From Halobacteriales archaeon QH_10_70_21 (GTDB lineage Archaea; Halobacteriota; Halobacteria; Halobacteriales; Haloarculaceae), in the NCBI GenBank assembly GCA_003021325.1, contig PXQM01000011.1:1-22824 (forward strand): DNA of 22,824 bases, read 5' to 3'. The translations under genes and the position numbers were made by a program. Each line of letters starts with the position of its first letter. Position 1 is the stretch's first letter. The notes under the pieces were generated by a model. That model ran no database searches. It worked only from the letters and a program-made list of their open reading frames with translations, and was not told where the DNA came from. This document shows positions 22,402 through 22,824 of this stretch, in pieces.

Positions 22402-22597
22402 GCCCCACCCATCCGCGGGGGCGTCACATAAATCCGGGCCGTTCGGCGGCGTCGTGCTGGCTACGGAGACGCATCCTCGAGGCTGGACCGGCCGTCGGCG
22501 GGCGACCCCGTCGCGCCGACCACGAACTGCTCGGTCTTGGGTTGGGACTGTACGCCGAATACAGGGACAATGGTCGCACGCAGGTGGGACCGCCGAG

Positions 22598-22822
22598 ATG
22601 GGCCAGGGGGTGGGTGGACACAACGTCTCGTTGAATGAGGAAACGCAGAAAGAGGTGACCATTGGGTACCAGCTGACGAACCGGACGACCGAGGTGACGC
22701 AGACAAAGGACGTCTACGTCGCCGCGGATGACGCGCCCGAGGCCGCGGACGACGGTGACATCCTTCCCGCAGGTCAAGCGCCTCCGGGACGTCTGCTTCA
22801 CGCCGCACCCCCGACCCCCTGA
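22598..22822 (+). CDS. possible short gene or gene remnant
   Basis: 74 codons from ATG 22598, beginning MGQGVGGHNVSLNEETQ. The stretch NEETQKEVTIGYQLTNRTTEVTQTKDVYVAADDAPE has a credible protein composition, like a beta-rich surface-protein domain, and lower GC than its surroundings. After it the translation becomes poor (PAGQAPPGRLLHAAPPTP). I see no TATA box. It may be a remnant, a frameshifted 5' or 3' piece of a gene running off the window, or spurious. The gap 22402-22597 shows only the SDR promoter. Confidence 0.25.
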   Translation: MGQGVGGHNVSLNEETQKEVTIGYQLTNRTTEVTQTKDVYVAADDAPEAADDGDILPAGQAPPGRLLHAAPPTP

Positions 22823-22824
22823 CC

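Noticed and set aside
22461..22600. A minus-strand C-terminal fragment reading IVPVFGVQSQPKTEQF and ending at 22461
   Set aside because: It looks protein-like for about 35 residues, but upstream translation is Arg/Ser/Pro-rich and no start or family is recognisable.

Overview
The window is chromosomal DNA of a haloarchaeon (class Halobacteria). Four things support this: very high GC, acidic (D/E-rich) predicted proteins, TATA-type promoters 20-30 nt upstream of start codons (mostly leaderless), and many small families known mainly from haloarchaea (DUF5822, DUF5779, DUF7503, DUF7576-like zinc fingers, an MBF1 with a zinc ribbon). I cannot place it below class with confidence. No rRNA, CRISPR array, prophage or complete insertion sequence is visible. 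There is one tRNA, tRNA-Leu(GAG).

Layout. 1-0.5 kb: 5' part of a frameshifted HTH regulator running off the left edge. 0.66-2.56 kb: a small membrane protein (DUF5822) converging on an acyl-CoA dehydrogenase/HAD phosphatase pair. 2.7-4.5 kb: an alanyl-tRNA editing protein (AlaX type) and MBF1. 4.6-5.6 kb: a MITE-like inverted-repeat element, a zinc-ribbon protein, tRNA-Leu and a tiny rubredoxin-like protein. 5.7-7.6 kb: a DUF420 membrane protein facing the RNase P subunit Rpp30 and an overlapping methyltransferase. 7.8-13.1 kb: an N-glycosylation module, with aglJ divergent from an aglB / DUF368 / rhomboid operon. 13.1-14.1 kb: small regulators around a ribbon-helix-helix gene. 14.27-16.29 kb: a 44-residue hydrophobic peptide (DUF7503-like) converging on a CHAT-domain protease. 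16.3-18.65 kb: an MBL-like protein, a two-domain VOC protein, DUF5779 and a small hypothetical. 18.77-21.4 kb: an XPB-like helicase, a hexapeptide-repeat acyltransferase and a zinc finger. 21.5-22.8 kb: an SDR oxidoreductase and a poorly supported open frame.

How the genes fit together. AglJ starts the dolichol-phosphate-linked glycan and AglB transfers the finished glycan to protein. DUF368 proteins are polyprenyl-phosphate transporters in bacteria, so a DUF368 gene directly behind aglB suggests a dolichyl-phosphate recycling role. The rhomboid protease 3 bp further on completes a plausible envelope-glycosylation operon. Here aglB carries an apparent one-base frameshift, and the DUF368 gene has lost an internal segment and its frame. 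Together with the frameshifted gene at the left edge, this means either decay or an error-prone assembly, and raw reads should decide.

The strongest candidate for an undescribed system is the CHAT protease with its convergent hydrophobic mini-protein. The two stop codons lie 5 bp apart, and both promoters carry dyad-symmetric sequences at the TATA box or start codon. A protease/membrane-peptide pair under tight repression is a reasonable, testable hypothesis; the sequence alone does not establish it.
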